Source: Schistocerca nitens
Lineage: Eukaryota; Arthropoda; Insecta; Orthoptera; Acrididae
NCBI RefSeq assembly: GCF_023898315.1
Contig: NC_064614.1
Span: 1,051,342,432 to 1,051,406,431, forward strand
Direction: 5' to 3'
Length of the DNA: 64,000 bases
The translations under genes and the position numbers were made by a program. Shown here piece by piece: positions 43,997 through 54,290 of this stretch. Position 1 is the stretch's first letter. Each line of letters starts with the position of its first letter. The notes below the pieces were generated by a model. It had not been told where the DNA came from. It did not search any database and saw nothing but the letters and a program-made list of their open reading frames with translations.

Positions 43997-44875
43997 CAGG
44001 GCGATCATTAATAAAACAGAAAAACTGCAGAAGCAGATTTATGACGGCAAATGAAGCAAAAAGGGTCAATGAAAATGTGTCTGGAAATGGACGGTGAGCG
44101 TGCAACGACAACAAATCGTTGTGGAATACAAAACAGAGCTGCATCAAATCCACGTCACAATATGTGTCCAAAGTGGCGTCCATGACAAGCAGTGCACGCA
44201 TTCACACATCGCATCACGGATTGCCTCACTCTTCCGCATGTTCCGGCCTCTCTCCGAATGGTGTCATAGACGTCGTGGACACGCTGTTGAAGGGTCTGTA
44301 CATCAGGAAATGACTCAACATACACAACGATTTTCAGATGCCCCCAAAGTTAATAATCGAGGGAATACAAGTCCGTTCGCTACAGGGCCTCCGCGCTGTC
44401 TTCAGCGTCCGCGTAAGATTTTGTTTCGGTGCCGACGAAGTACAATGCAGAAGTGGGATGGTGCTCAGTCGTGCAGTAACCATATAACCTGTCGTATTGT
44501 CAAACGCGCATTCTCAGACAGCCATAGCAGAATATTCTTCAGGATGTTCAGATACGTTCCTCCGTTGAGATATTGTGGAATAAGAACAGGTCCAAGTATG
44601 TGGTCACCAAGAATCCCTGCTCACACACCAGCTGAACCAATGCTGAGGCGATGCCTCAATCATTCTCCAGGCTTTTTTGTAACACACAGACGCCGATTAT
44701 GCAGCTCTGGTAAAGATTGCTCAGTCGGTAAAGAGAACTAATGACACAGATCCCACAATTCTTGTGGTCCGGTGCAAAAACCATCGATAAAATCCTTCCC
44801 ATAGAGGCAAATCCACTGCTGATAATCCTTGCACTCGTTAAAGATGATAGGGATAGCACCCGTTGTCATTCATGG
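43997..44875 (-). mobile_element. Mariner-like element relic
   Basis: The left terminus reads CAGGGCGATCATTAATAAAA after TA at 43995-43996. Minus-strand transposase pieces in order: a LQRVQGLSAVDLP-like block near 44850, VLFTD then a stop then AIFTR near 44725, WAGILGDHILGPVLIPQYLN near 44610, WLLHD then a stop then APSHF near 44475, and LWGHLKIVVYVESFPDV-like residues near 44330. The stop falls just after the second catalytic Asp. Related in type, though not in sequence, to the relic at 30881. The other terminus is not visible. Confidence 0.7.
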
Positions 44876-45926
44876 TACACATAATTGGTATGGACAGTAA
44901 TTTGCTATGTGTTTAAATGTCTTTCTGTATGTTTGAGCGTAGCGTGGCTACAATGAAATTTAAAGTGAAAGATTAATTTTACGGAAACGTTAGATAGAAG
45001 GAAGTAATCGTTCCTCAGTTACTGTTAAAACGGAAGTAATTGATGAAAGATTTTGAGATATGCATGAGCGTTGTAACAGAAATGAAGAATACACAAAATA
45101 CTTTTACCATTTTCCTTGTAATATAAACATTACATTACATTTCCTCTTAAATTTATTTTTTCTTCAATGCCATTATAATTTACTTTTAATGTTATAAGGT
45201 AACCTTATATGGGTACATTTCCTTCTGATAATATTATTTCCAGATCAAATAACTTTTCCTTTCAGGAATCTAAATAGTACTTAATGAAAGTAAAATTCAA
45301 AGACATAATTAATCTGTGTAAGCAGTGTTATGTGTCAAAGTGAAGTTCCAGATAGGGAGAGATCAGAAAAAATGAAGATGACTTTTCATTATACTTAGTG
45401 TGCCTTAGGAATTAAATTTTTTTATGTGATGCTCGAACTCTATTTAGATTTTATGTATATGTTTGTTGTGTTAATGGATTTGAAAAAGTAGTATCAAACA
45501 TACAGAGGTTAATTTGTACTGTGAGATGTTGACAGAAATGTATTGTCGGTAACAGATAATGGTAGCTGTGACATATGCAGAATAGTAAATATAAAGCTTA
45601 TTTAGAATGTAAAGCGCAATACGATAATGCTAAGGTTATATTATGGTAATGGAGTAGGTAAGTTGTCTGGCAGTGATGGAAATACGTGTATTAAAGTAGA
45701 GGTATGTGATTCAATATCTGCATGTCCATCTTTTCAGAGATGATTGTGGAACTCGGTTGTTCATCAGAGGATGTCAAATCAAACACCTTCCAGCCGTCTA
45801 ATTTCCAACTTTATTTTATTTGTCTACCAGTTTCAGCGATTTACTATGCCATCTTCAGGACCCTAACAGACTTACTGGAATATTCGGCCTCGGTTCTGGT
45901 CAAAACAGGGGCCAGCATTAGAATAC
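44876..45926. other. AT-rich spacer with a hairpin motif at 45828-45860
   Basis: No gene recognised. CCAGTTTCAGCGATTTACTA then TGCCATCTTCAGG is a decayed member of the hairpin motif family. Confidence 0.45.
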
Positions 45927-45928
45927 TA

Positions 45929-46651
45929 CGAGGGTCACTACAACAGAAATGCACACTATTTTTTTAATACATCTTTTATTCTACATGTTTGAAAGTTTTA
46001 CAGTGTATAGATACATCCTTTAGGAACAATATTTTCATTTCTCCACATAATTTCCCTCCCTCTCAACTGCCTTACGCCATCTTGGAACCTGTGCCTGTAT
46101 ACCCGCACGGTAAAATTTTGGACCAACCTGATGCAGCCACTGTTTGGTAGCGTGCACAAAGGAGTCATCGTCTTCAAACCTTGATCCACAAAGAGAGTCT
46201 TTCAGTTTCCCACAGACATAATAGTCACCTGAAGCAGTCACCAGTTCGTTAACTCTGTGCGCATTGTCTGGAGTGTGTGCAGTATGAGGCATGCTGCTGC
46301 GAGGACAATCCTCAATATTGCCATACCCGCTTTCATCACGTAACCTGCTTGCACACCGACTAACTGTACTGCGATCGACAGCAGGATCTCCATACACCTT
46401 TTTCAACCTCTTGTGGATGTTACCCACTGTCTCGTTTTCACAGCACAGGAATTCTATGACAGCACATTGCTTCTGAAGAACGTAAAGTGTAGCAGCCATC
46501 TTGAAGACTTGCTGTGACGGCGCGACTCACGGGAACTAAGTTTGAAAAAAAGCGGGAAGGATGTATCTACACACTGTAAAGCTTTCACACATGCAGAATG
46601 AAAACTGTATTTTTACAAAAATAGTGTGCATTTCTTTTGGAGCGACTCTCG
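45929..46651 (-). mobile_element. Mariner deletion derivative with a retained frame
   Basis: A 723-bp element flanked by TA at 45927-45928 and 46652-46653. Terminal repeats are long, about 90 bp: left from CGAGGGTCACTACAACAGAA, right complement from CGAGAGTCGCTCCAAAAGAA, both running to a shared AGATACATCCTT. Inside is a single frame (46035-46499, minus) in which the DNA-binding part of a mariner transposase is joined directly to its C-terminal end. A full mariner is about 1.3 kb, so roughly 0.6 kb is gone. Confidence 0.88.
46035..46499 (-). CDS. Mariner transposase fragment lacking the catalytic core
   Basis: A 154-residue open frame. Residues about 10-60 form the first mariner helix-turn-helix (CAVIEFLCCENETVGNIHKR then LKKVYGDPAVDRSTVSR). 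Residues 60-90 (IEDCPRSSMPHTAHTPDNAH then RVNELVTASGD) match the linker and the start of the second helix-turn-helix. At about residue 91 it jumps to DYYVCGKLKDSLCGSRFEDD and then WLHQVGPKFYRAGIQAQVPR, the C-terminal end, finishing EREGNYVEK. The whole DDD catalytic domain (about 190 residues) is deleted, yet the frame stays open. If made, the protein might bind the terminal repeats without cutting, so it could act as a repressor; this is inference. It may equally be a chance in-frame deletion. The ATG at 46499 is at the normal mariner start (MAATLYVLQKQ). Confidence 0.75.
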   Translation of the reverse strand: MAATLYVLQKQCAVIEFLCCENETVGNIHKRLKKVYGDPAVDRSTVSRCASRLRDESGYGNIEDCPRSSMPHTAHTPDNAHRVNELVTASGDYYVCGKLKDSLCGSRFEDDDSFVHATKQWLHQVGPKFYRAGIQAQVPRWRKAVEREGNYVEK

Positions 46652-46653
46652 TA

Positions 46654-47129
46654 GTAGCTAGATTTCTGCTTGCTATAGCGATCACTTCAACCATCATCGG
46701 CATCGTCGGCAATGTGAAGGTTTGCAGGTACATTTGTCACTGAAATGCTTGCTCGCGCGTTATTTATGATGACTTCGAGAAAGTTAAATTATCGGTGTGA
46801 CTTTTTTCAAATTGATTCGGGTCGGTTAGGTCGATTCTCGAGATGAGATTAAGCAAAACTATCTGCTACAAGCTTGGTATCAGAGTTACAGATTCACCGC
46901 TGCTTTACCATTCCATTAACGAACTACATAGGGGAGTAATGTTTATATAGAAGTGAATTTTTTAAAGATAATTGTAAAAGAAAAAAGTCTGTTTTATAAT
47001 GCAGTTTTGAAATGTTAGCCTTTTATACCATTCAGTAAGTTCAGTCTCTTTCACCGTCGCCTAACTAAAGTTGTAGTTTGTAACCGCGTGCCAGTGTGGT
47101 CCCGTAGGAACTTACCACCACCACCATCC
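46654..47129. other. No recognisable feature
   Basis: AT-rich spacer. A short CCACCACCACCATCC run lies near 47117. Confidence 0.4.
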
Positions 47130-48236
47130 AAAAAAAGAGTACCGGTATTTGACAAGTTGATCGTTGTGAAGGAATCGTGATGATAAATGTAAGGATGATG
47201 AAGTTTCTGAAAGCACAGTTGTGGTTACTTATGCTGGTTCAAGTTTACGATCTATCAGAATGAAAACTTTGCCCTTTGAAGTTCTAGCTGATAAATCACA
47301 ATATACTCTGAAGATTCATTACACTGTCTATGATATCAGGGAGGTAGCAGCGTCAGAAAATGTTTCTTTGGTGAACTAAACAAATCAGTGTGGCTATTGT
47401 GGATTTGCAGAACCATATCCTGGTCTGTTTATTTGTGGTCACAAAGCGTGTGTAAAATTCGAAAATCAGTTCTGTTCTTGAAACTGCAACTCAAAGGAGA
47501 GTTTAAGGGATTCTTGCTATCAAAGAAGTGTTAGGGGCTGCCAGCAGGTAAGCACATACGCGACCGTCTTTTCTAGGCGAAATGAATTCATTGCTTTCCA
47601 ATCCACTTAAGGGTATGAAGTGGGTAGAAGAAGCATACAGTGAAGTGAAAAGAAAGAAAGTGGAAATAGTGAGGACGTCAGAACCAGCTATACCAGACAC
47701 ATGGCCCATCAGTGTCACGGAAATCCACATGATTAGATGAAAATAAACACAGACAGAGAGCCACAAAATGGACGATAAAGGTCAAGAAATTATCGATCAA
47801 TAAATGAGTCGTCAATTCATGGGATGGGAGCAGGAAATTATGGATACTATGAGTGAGAAACAAATGAATAGCAGAGGAATAAGTTACGGTAAGTTCGGAG
47901 CAAGCGCAGACACGGTTGTAAATCAGTCTCCGAACTGCGAAATTAAGGAATTCCTGTGGACCGTGCAGCAGAAAACAACGTCGTGATACGACCGAACCGC
48001 AAGACCACGTCGGTCTCTACCAGCGGAAAACCCAGTAGAAGGCAACAAATAAGGTCATCACAGAAAGAAAGGACTGTGAGGAAAGATACTGACACCCTAT
48101 CTGTTAGCAAAAACAAAGATCAAGTTGACGTGCCGATCAAGATTTTGTACCCACAAGAGTATGAGGATGTGAGACCAATAAGTGGCATTCGGAAATACGG
48201 ATCCTGGACAGATGATACTACCGACGCTCCTTGAAA
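47130..48236 (+). pseudogene. Possible LINE ORF1 (gag-like) relic
   Basis: Read in broken frames, 47205-47470 gives VVVTYAGSSLRSIRMKTLPF then CGYCGFAEPYPGLFICGHKA with CVKFENQFC, a Cys/His pattern like the zinc knuckles of insect LINE ORF1 proteins, after a TVVVTYAGSSL block of the sort that precedes them. Frames at 47804-47986 and 47956-48234 follow; the latter ends in a hydrophilic 92-residue stretch (DTDTLSVSKNKDQVDVPIKI). No reverse transcriptase is attached. The assignment is tentative. A decayed host exon cannot be excluded. Confidence 0.3.
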
Positions 48237-48562
48237 GTTGAAACTCTTTTGTTTTCAACCTATATAAAACACGGGATCATGGAGCAGATCTATACAACTT
48301 CCGCAACAAATGTAAATGAAGTAACGAGTAAATTATAAATATCATTATTTGTTAATTTCCTTTGCTAATATCCTGTGGCGGTAATGCTCTTGCGAAAAGT
48401 TCGTACAGGTGACGGGATACATATCTTATTTGAATATAGCCAAGATTGGTTCTAGCGGGATAGGTATACTAGAGAGCGAAGACGTTCCATGTTCGGAAGT
48501 AGAACAACTGCATTTATGTCGTGGAGTACCTCGATATCCTTTTGACATACCAACAGCGAGTA
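48237..48562. other. No recognisable feature
   Basis: Spacer before a Tc1-like terminus. Nothing recognised. Confidence 0.35.
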
Positions 48563-49504
48563 TACACAGTCCAGTCCCATTAATGTGACAACCACCTACG
48601 TTCGACGTCAACATGCTATAACCACCTATAGACGATAGGTGGCAGCACTATCAATGGAAGCTACAAACTTTGTCGGGGGACGAGGATATCAGTTCAGTCG
48701 TTGTAGCTGAGCCGTGGTGTGCCTTTTCTGGCACACCAGTTCTTTGGCACGACTGTCGATTACCAGGCTGTACTACGATCTTTGCCCCTGTTGTGATCTG
48801 GTGGCAAGATTTGCGTTCATGGAGTTGGTCGTCGGACTGGTTACGAGGCTCTAGGACGTGCTTGAGGGGACGAAGGTGCAAACCATGCGGGCTCGACCAG
48901 CAGCGGCGCGGCCGGTCTACCTTGCAGGAGGGTCGCGAATTTGTGGTGCACCTGCCTGATCTCAACTCTGGGCGCTGCTCGTCGCATTGCTTTGTTGCCT
49001 GTTTTCTCGGACGGACCATTTCCTCGAGACCATCTCGAAAAACGCTATCCATCGGAGGTGTAAGTGGTTTTGGTGCCCTCGTTTCGTGGAACCATTTGCG
49101 TTCTAGCACCTGTCACTTGTTGGTTCGTTGGTTGCCCTAAAGTATCTGTTGTTGAAGTAACAGAAGCCGGTAAGGTGTGTGATCGCATGGAGACCAGCAG
49201 TCACTACTTCCTTTAAGGAAATCAGCGTCCCCAAAAGATCTAGTAACTGTAAGGTAATGAAGATATTAGGTCATAGTTTAGCTATAATTTTATGCATACC
49301 AAGCTTACACAATTGCCAGTTACATTGCAGACCTATGCAAGGAAATTAAAGTGCACCAAACCTAGTTTGTGGTGATGTTGTGCATTTGAATAACGTAATA
49401 TTATCTTGAAATTATTTCCATTTCATCTTTATACACATTGTCGGCATTAAAGTCTGGTACTATTTCATAACAAAATTCATTTGTGTACACGTCTTAGTTT
49501 AAAT

Positions 49505-49742
49505 GTTTGCAGCACTGATATTGCTGCAAAATTTAAGTGGTTATTTTGAAAGCACTTACTGTTTTTTTTAAAATTATATTATTATTTATTGGTTCTTAGC
49601 TTATATTGATATTTGTTTGGCGTTTTGCAGCACTGATATTGCTGCAAAATTTAAGTGGTTATTTTGAAAGCACTTACTGTTTTTTTATATTATATTATTA
49701 TTTATTGGTTCTTAACTTATATTGATGTTTGCTTGGTGTTTG
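49505..49742 (+). repeat. 118-bp tandem duplication
   Basis: GCAGCACTGATATTGCTGCA starts at 49509 and again at 49627. Two adjacent units with few differences, including a T-run of different length, inside the LTR-like segment. Confidence 0.9.
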
Positions 49743-50578
49743 CCGTGCTCTATGCGGTCTGTCTGTGTCCCACTTTTCTGCGAGTTGGACTGTGTGGGAG
49801 CGGTGCCACGTTCTGCTTCGGTGCACAGAAGCTGTGACGTGTCGTCTAATGGGAAGTGACTCCCGGTGGGGCAACGGGGTTTAGGTGTTGTTTTGGACGG
49901 CTGGTCTGCTGCTTCCGAAATTTTAAGTTAAGTCACCTTTTGTCCAAGGCAACCTGGCGTCACTCCCCGTTTGGTAGTTATTTAAACTATTTTATATAAA
50001 TGTAAAGAAAGGGTTTTTTAATTGCTTGGGAATCAATTGCATTAATTAACGTGTTGTGTTCCTTTGGGTTCGTAACTAACTGGTGTGCCTTGTAAATCAC
50101 TTTCATATTATTGATTACTGCCTTTAAAAAAAGGGGGGAACATTATATGTGACACGTTTTAAAATCATCTTCTGATTGTAATTTGTTTCTTAAGTATTGG
50201 AATCTCCAGCAAGTTGTTGTAATTGTACATTTGATATTGTCTTAAGAACGGCCAAGTGTTGATTGCCTCTAATTTGTTTTATAAAAGCTTGTTTTGAATA
50301 AATTATTAAATATTGATCTGCTAATTGTTGTGTTAAGGAGTGACATACTAGGGGCCTTGACCTTCCATGCTAACAAGGGAACCTCGCCATCGCACCCCCC
50401 CCCCCCCCCCTCAGATTTAGTTATAAGTTGGCACAGTGGATGGGCCTTGAAAACCTGAACACAGATCAATCGAGAATACAGGAAGAAGTTGTGTGGAACT
50501 ATGAAAAAAATAAGCAAAATATACAAACTGAGTAGTTCATGTGCAAGACAGGCAACATGAAGTGTAATGTGGGCTCAG

Positions 50579-50650
50579 GGGCGTCGTGGTCCAGTGGTTA
50601 GCGTGAGCAGCTGCCGAGCGAGAGGTCCTTGGTTCAAGTCTTCCCTCGAG
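50579..50650 (+). other. tRNA-like unit, left foldback arm
   Basis: A-box-like TGGTCCAGTGGTTAGCGTG and B-box-like GGTTCAAGTC at tRNA spacing. Acceptor pairing is poor, so it is tRNA-derived and not a tRNA gene. Confidence 0.6.
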
Positions 50651-51250
50651 TGAAAAGTTCAATTTTTTTATTTTAAGACCATTATCAAAGTTCAGGCACT
50701 CACACATAATCAACTTCGCTCTTTTCAAAATTCCAGGACATGTTCAGATTTGCTTGGACATATGCAGGATTTGACGATCTACACACGGAAAAATTTGAAA
50801 ACGTTAACAACTTATGTTTTGACAGAGCACAGGGAAAACTGTGAAACTGTGGAACTGTTGCATTCATTTGTTGCAGTTTATGTACAAACTCTTATGTTTT
50901 CATCACTTTTTGGCAGTGATTATCACATCCACAAGAAAGCCTAAATCGGGCAAGGTAGAAGAATCTTTTTACCCATTCGTCAAGTGTACAAGTTAGGTTG
51001 GTCGACAACATATTCCTGTCATGTGACGCACATGCCGTCACCAGTGTTGTATAGAATATATCAGACGTGTTTTCCTGTGGAGGAGTTGGTTGACCTATGA
51101 CCTTGTGATCAAATGTTTTCGTCTACTAATCGCACGGTTTTGCGGTGCGGTCGCAAAACCAGACACTAAACTTATTACAGTGAACAGAGACGTCAATGAA
51201 CGAAAGGACAGATCACAACTTTGCGAAAATAAAGAAAGTAAACTTTTGAC

Positions 51251-51321
51251 TCGAGGGAAGACTTGAACCAAGGACTTCTCGTTCCGCAGCTGCTCATGCT
51301 AACCACGGGACCACGGCGGCC
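51251..51321 (-). other. tRNA-like unit, right foldback arm
   Basis: Inverted partner of the unit at 50579-50650: on the minus strand TGGTCCCGTGGTTAGCATG and GGTTCAAGTC. Pairs with it over its length with a few changes. Confidence 0.6.
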
Positions 51322-52324
51322 CTGAGCCCACATTACACTTGATGTTGCCTATATTGCGCATGGACTACTCAGTTTGTATATTTTGCTTATTTTTTTCATA
51401 GTTGCACACAACTTCTTCCTGTTTTCTCGATTGATCTGTGTTCAGTTTTTCAAGGCCTATCCACTGTGCCAACTTATAACTAAATCTTAGGGGAGTGCGA
51501 TGGGGTGGTTCCCTTGTAAGTGTACCCCTCATCCCGACTTCCTAAGTGACAGTCGCAATGGAGAAGCGGAGCAATTTGTGTAATGTCCAAAAGGGTACAT
51601 TAACTGGCTATCGGTCCAAGGATGGAAGCATTTCCGAAACAACTAAGTTTGTAAACTGTTTGCATGCCACCGTGGTTAAAGCATAGCGTGCGTGGCAAAA
51701 TGGAGCTCTCCAAAATTGGCGTCGAAGCAACTGTGGTGCACCACAGGCCATAGACGTCAGGGGTGAACAACATATGTCGAGACGTTTACTGGCGAACAGA
51801 GGTGCAACTTTTGAGAAACTGAATTCTCAGATGTACCAAGCGGCTACTTCAGCATCTCCTCAACGACCGTTCAGCTGACGTTTCTGGGTATGGGCCTCTG
51901 CAGCAGGGACCTGGTTCATGGATCATATACCCATGCTGACTGCTGTCCATGGGCGATGAGGGCTGGAACTGGCGCTCCAGTACCGCAGCTGGATGTCCAC
52001 TTAGGACTCAACTGAGGAAGGTAGCGCAGCTGGCCACAGCACTAGCGTCGGCAAGGCTCCACATCCGTATGGGACCTTCCAGAACCTCATTGACTCTATT
52101 CCTCCTCGTAACGGGTCTCGTTGCCAAAGGTGGTGACTTAGGTTTCTCACAGTGGTCACGTTAATGTGGACGGAGTGTATGCTCCTTCCGTGTCAGGTAA
52201 CAGAACGGGCAGTGCAAAATTTTTGAAGACAGAAGTAGTAAACTTGTTTCGTAAGGATTCAGAGAAAAATTATTTTGGGCGGTGATTTCAACTACTGATT
52301 AAATATTAATGATCAGCATCCAAG

Positions 52325-52715
52325 GATCACCGGTTGCCGGCCGGTGTGGCCGTGCGGTTCTAGGCGCTACAGTCTGGAACTGCGTGACCGCTACAGTCGC
52401 AGGTTCGAATCCTGCCTCGGGCATGGATGTGTGTGATGTCCTTAGGTTAGTTAGGTTTAAGTAGTTCTAAGTTCTAGGGGACTGATGACCATAGATGTTA
52501 AGTCCCATGGTGCTCAGAACCATTTGAACCATTTGATCACCGGGTCCCGGGTTCGATTCCCAGGCGGGTTGGGGATTTTCACTGTATCGGGACTGGGTGT
52601 TGATGTTGTCCTCATCGTTTCATCGTTTCATAGGACCGTGTAAAAATTGGGACTTCGTATGGGGGCAGATGACCGCGTAGTTGAGCGCCCCACAAACCAA
52701 ACATCATCGGTATCC
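52325..52715 (+). mobile_element. SINE-4 copy, 5'-truncated, split by SINE-1
   Basis: B box GGTTCGATTCCCAGGCGGG, then GGGACTGGGTGTTGATGTTG, TCCTCATCGTTTCATC and a 3' end GAGCGCCCCACAAACCAAAC followed by ATCATC. I recall this layout from orthopteran SINEs. Its A-box side is missing. The SINE-1 copy at 52334-52534 interrupts it just before the B box. Confidence 0.75.
52334..52534 (+). mobile_element. SINE-1 copy inside SINE-4
   Basis: Complete copy flanked by the 9-bp duplication GATCACCGG (52325-52333 and 52535-52543). Confidence 0.93.
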
Positions 52716-52759
52716 AAATTTATCGTTCACATAGGGAGTGTGAGGAAAGAATTACATTA

Positions 52760-52922
52760 ATTACATCACATACAGACGATTTTAAACAAACATTCTTGCC
52801 ACTCTCGACATGTCAATGGAACGGGAAAAACGGTAATAACTACTACGGTAGGATGTACCCTCTTCTGTGCGCTTCCAGCAGTTTGCAAAGTCTAGATGTA
52901 GATACAGATGAAGAACTAAATA
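52760..52922 (+). mobile_element. 3' end of a CR1-like LINE
   Basis: Encodes NNYYGRMYPLLCASSSLQSL then DVDTDEE and ends in a degenerate GATGTAGATACAGATGAAG tail. This matches, from recollection, the end of a locust LINE; only the tail is left. Confidence 0.45.
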
Positions 52923-53229
52923 CGCTCGTTGAAATCCTTGGCTTCCATGACACGTGGAAACCAGTAGTACCGACGTACACCTACGTAAAGAATACAGTGA
53001 GTACGGTGTAAAGAATTTATGTAACTGAGCCATTGAAAACAATGTCTGTCACATGACATAGATCAAGATGCCACTACATGGAGAATTGCAAAACTAATTT
53101 CATGGAACATGGCGGACCTGTGTAAATAAAGTGCAAAAATATCCTAATGCACAGGTGGGTAAAACTGACAAAGCCAAGGGTTAGAAAGTTTTTAATACGC
53201 TTTCGAAGCTGAAAGGGAGAGAACAAAAA

Positions 53230-54290
53230 GAGAGATTAAACTTCTGCTACTCATGTGTTCGTGAATTACGCAGTAGACGAACAGATCTACACTGTGGTAC
53301 ACAAAGTATTAACACAGATAATGCTAACATTTTGCGTATGAAACTGTGACAGATGGATGGTCTGAAAGTAAGATCCCAAGTTATCAGTGAAGACGAGGAG
53401 ACATCCTTGCACGATCTTATAAGACACAACAAATGGAGCAATCTGCAATAGTAAAAGAAATACAAATGGAAGAACGCAACGTTGTGTGAGATTAGAGAGG
53501 CTGTCAGCTATATGTTCACAAATACTTTAAAATTTTTGAATGATTTGTTTAAAACCTGTGTAGAGAGCATGAACCCATGATAAACAAACTCATGATCTTT
53601 TGAGACCAGTACAGACAAGTATGATGCAGAAAATACTCGGTCACTATACAGCCTCCTCACGGAAGACGAAATTCTTAGATCGGTAAGACAAGCAGGAAAG
53701 GGTTGGCCTCAGGTGGAATAGGCCTTAAAATTTATGCGAAGTTTTGGAAACGATAAAATAGCATATCACTGACGATATTATCTGTTAGGGAACTCAATGG
53801 TATTCCTCAAGATTTTATCGAAAGGCTAATAGTGTTTTTCTAAAGAGACAGAGCGAAGCGTTCAAGCCCACATACATTTTTTGAGCTCGGATTACAAGAT
53901 ATTAAACAGTGCATTGAATATTATATTGGAAATGTGATGAAGAAAGCACATCAGACAACCAGACAACCTCTGCCCCAGGTAAATCTATACTACATGCTGT
54001 ATGTGATTTCAAAAATCTTGATAGGGAAAACGGAAGGAACGCGAGTGCCGCCGTATTGTGAGTTGACTTCTTGAGAGCGTTTGACAGAATAAGTCACAAG
54101 TTCTTTTACAGCGTAAAAAGAATTTCGTTAAGGATGCGTAACGTAATCAAAATACTGTACAGCTCTCCAAGCACAATAATTGTGGTAAATGATCAACTGA
54201 CGGATTTAGCACATATAAATCGACTCTTGAAGCAGGGATGTCCATTTGTATAAAGGTTACCCAGTGATCATGGATTTAAAGAGACAGAAA
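53230..54290 (+). mobile_element. Unclassified LINE relic
   Basis: Heavily decayed reverse transcriptase-like region. Clearest block, 54059-54253: VDFLRAFDRISHKF (palm domain A), KILYSSPSTIIVVNDQ and a domain-B-like LKQGCPF. Upstream, 53630-53700 gives TRSLYSLLTEDEILRSVRQA, the KAPG-type region. The family cannot be assigned; the pattern is L1- or Vingi-like rather than RTE. Confidence 0.5.

Larger units (their letters stand above)
50373..51517. mobile_element. Foldback element with tRNA-like units in both arms
   Basis: A 1145-bp element with inverted arms of roughly 300 bp (about 50373-50680 and 51225-51517), tips ACAAGGGAACC and GGTTCCCTTGT. Both arms contain the same tRNA-like unit in opposite orientation. 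The roughly 540-bp centre has no coding frame. The left arm includes a run of 16 C (50395-50410) absent from the right arm. No clear target duplication is visible. It interrupts the LTR-like segment. Confidence 0.85.
48671..51536 (+). mobile_element. LTR-like insertion (second LTR family), with a foldback inside
   Basis: Defined mainly as the segment that interrupts the Tc1-like element. Its edges TGTCGGGGGACGAGG and CCCTCATCCCG are roughly inverted, as in LTR tips. ACTT flanks both sides (48667-48670 and 51537-51540) as a possible 4-bp duplication. Composition follows an LTR: a GC-rich 5' third (48671-49140), then T-rich DNA with AATAAATTATTAAATA near 50298. Without the foldback (50373-51517) it is about 1.7 kb. 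The open frames on both strands at 48651-49140 show no domain. The right edge and the superfamily are uncertain. Confidence 0.5.
48565..52177 (+). mobile_element. Old Tc1-like element split by an LTR-like insert
   Basis: Left end CACAGTCCAGTCCCATTAAT (after TA 48563-48564), right complement CACTCCGTCCACATTAACGT (before TA 52178-52179). Only 48565-48670 and 51541-52177 belong to the Tc1. The right part gives GYRSKDGSISETTKFVNCLH then ATVVKA (helix-turn-helix) and a linker block in common with 38319-42092; the DDE core is absent, so an internal deletion preceded or followed the insertion. The insert at 48671-51536 carries a further foldback element. Confidence 0.7.

Noticed and set aside
48651-49140. 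Long open frames on both strands (about 152-156 residues)
   Set aside because: Both strands are open over the same GC-rich stretch, with no recognisable domain. Better explained as the non-coding GC-rich part of an LTR-like segment.
53230-54290. Host gene with exons
   Set aside because: The palm-domain blocks VDFLRAFDRISHKF and LKQGCPF identify a reverse transcriptase relic.
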